Shown here: one piece after another, positions 6,117 to 6,334 of the stretch
Numbering within the stretch: position 1 is the stretch's first letter
Layout of the letters: each line of letters begins with the position of its first letter
Source: Chloroflexota bacterium
Lineage (GTDB): Bacteria; Chloroflexota; UBA11872; VXNJ01
NCBI GenBank assembly: GCA_026708165.1
Contig: JAPOVO010000099.1
Span: 1 to 6,334 of the forward strand
Direction of reading: 5' to 3'
Length of the DNA: 6,334 nt
The notes under the pieces: model-generated
The model's input: only the letters and a program-made list of their open reading frames with translations
Databases searched by the model: none
What the model was told of the DNA's origin: nothing
Program-made: the position numbers and the translations under genes

Positions 6117-6334
6117 TTAGGGTTTCGGTGGAGCGCCGTCGTCCGACTCATCGTCCGATTGCGTACCGATAAACCAGTTTCTCCCCCACGACCGGTCATA
6201 TTGCCCGACCGGATCGCCGGACGATCGCGCCCTGGATTTGGCTACGGCGCCGAGCGTCTGGCGGGGCTGCGAGGGGCCCGGGTCGATGTGTTGACGGGCT
6301 CGGGCCGCGGCCGCTTTTGGCGGCACGGGGCCCC
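6117..6334 (-). CDS. Possible C-terminus of a convergent hypothetical protein (partial)
   Basis: On the minus strand a frame is open from the right edge to a TAA at 6117-6119, about 71 residues. An in-frame GTG at 6324-6326 could start a 69-residue protein, but the frame runs on to the edge, so a truncated larger gene is equally possible. The sequence is Ala/Pro/Arg-rich, then reads YDRSWGRNWFIGTQ, and ends with an acidic and proline-rich tail (SDDESDDGAPPKP). About 70% of its third codon positions are G or C, compatible with coding in a GC-rich genome but not proof. I recognise no family, signal peptide or membrane segment. It would converge on valS with 47 bases between the two stops. Confidence 0.35.
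   Translation of the reverse strand, partial: GPVPPKAAAARARQHIDPGPSQPRQTLGAVAKSRARSSGDPVGQYDRSWGRNWFIGTQSDDESDDGAPPKP

Noticed and set aside
6105..6125. Repeated GGGTTT resembling telomere-like or iteron sequence
   Set aside because: Only two copies of six bases, well within chance.

Overview
This 6.3-kb window is bacterial. The genes are tightly packed, two genes overlap in an ATGA junction, TTG and GTG starts are likely, and the main genes are a YhaN/SbcC-type ATPase and a bacterial valyl-tRNA synthetase. The GC content is moderate to high. A Chloroflexota-like or other environmental lineage is a guess only; nothing in the window fixes the phylum.

Left part (1-3213, + strand): the C-terminal end of a gene that enters from the left edge is followed, with a 4-base ATGA overlap, by a long AAA/ABC-type coiled-coil ATPase of the YhaN (COG4717) family. 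The usual partner in this position is a YhaO/SbcD-like metallophosphoesterase nuclease, so the left fragment is probably its tail, although the catalytic domain lies outside the window. The ATPase gene is broken by one apparent extra base in a GGGG run at 1547-1550. Removing one G joins two open frames into a 971-residue protein. It has Walker A at the N-terminus, a coiled coil, a two-helix hydrophobic hairpin in the middle where Rad50/SbcC would have a zinc hook, a second coiled coil, and an LSRGT signature plus Walker B at the C-terminus.

Middle and right (3214-6069, + strand): a 123-base spacer precedes a full-length valyl-tRNA synthetase gene (valS) with the HIGH-like motif, editing domain, zinc ribbon, KMSKS-like motif, anticodon-binding domain and C-terminal coiled-coil arm. 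Several normally conserved positions of the catalytic core differ from what I recall of the family: HYGH, WVGHR, LETWLRSRLSPF, KVSKS followed by DPRPGDDP. The start codon is uncertain because no ATG precedes the conserved domain.

Right edge (6070-6334): a short spacer, then a possible convergent (- strand) reading frame that runs off the window. Only its proline/alanine- and acid-rich C-terminus would be present.

The ATPase and its upstream partner probably form a DNA-end-processing or repair unit. valS is a housekeeping gene that appears only to be a neighbour. No RNA gene, CRISPR array, insertion sequence or convincing terminator was found. I see no clearly new system; the most useful leads are the frameshift, the membrane hairpin and the altered H-loop of the ATPase, and the catalytic-motif deviations of the synthetase.
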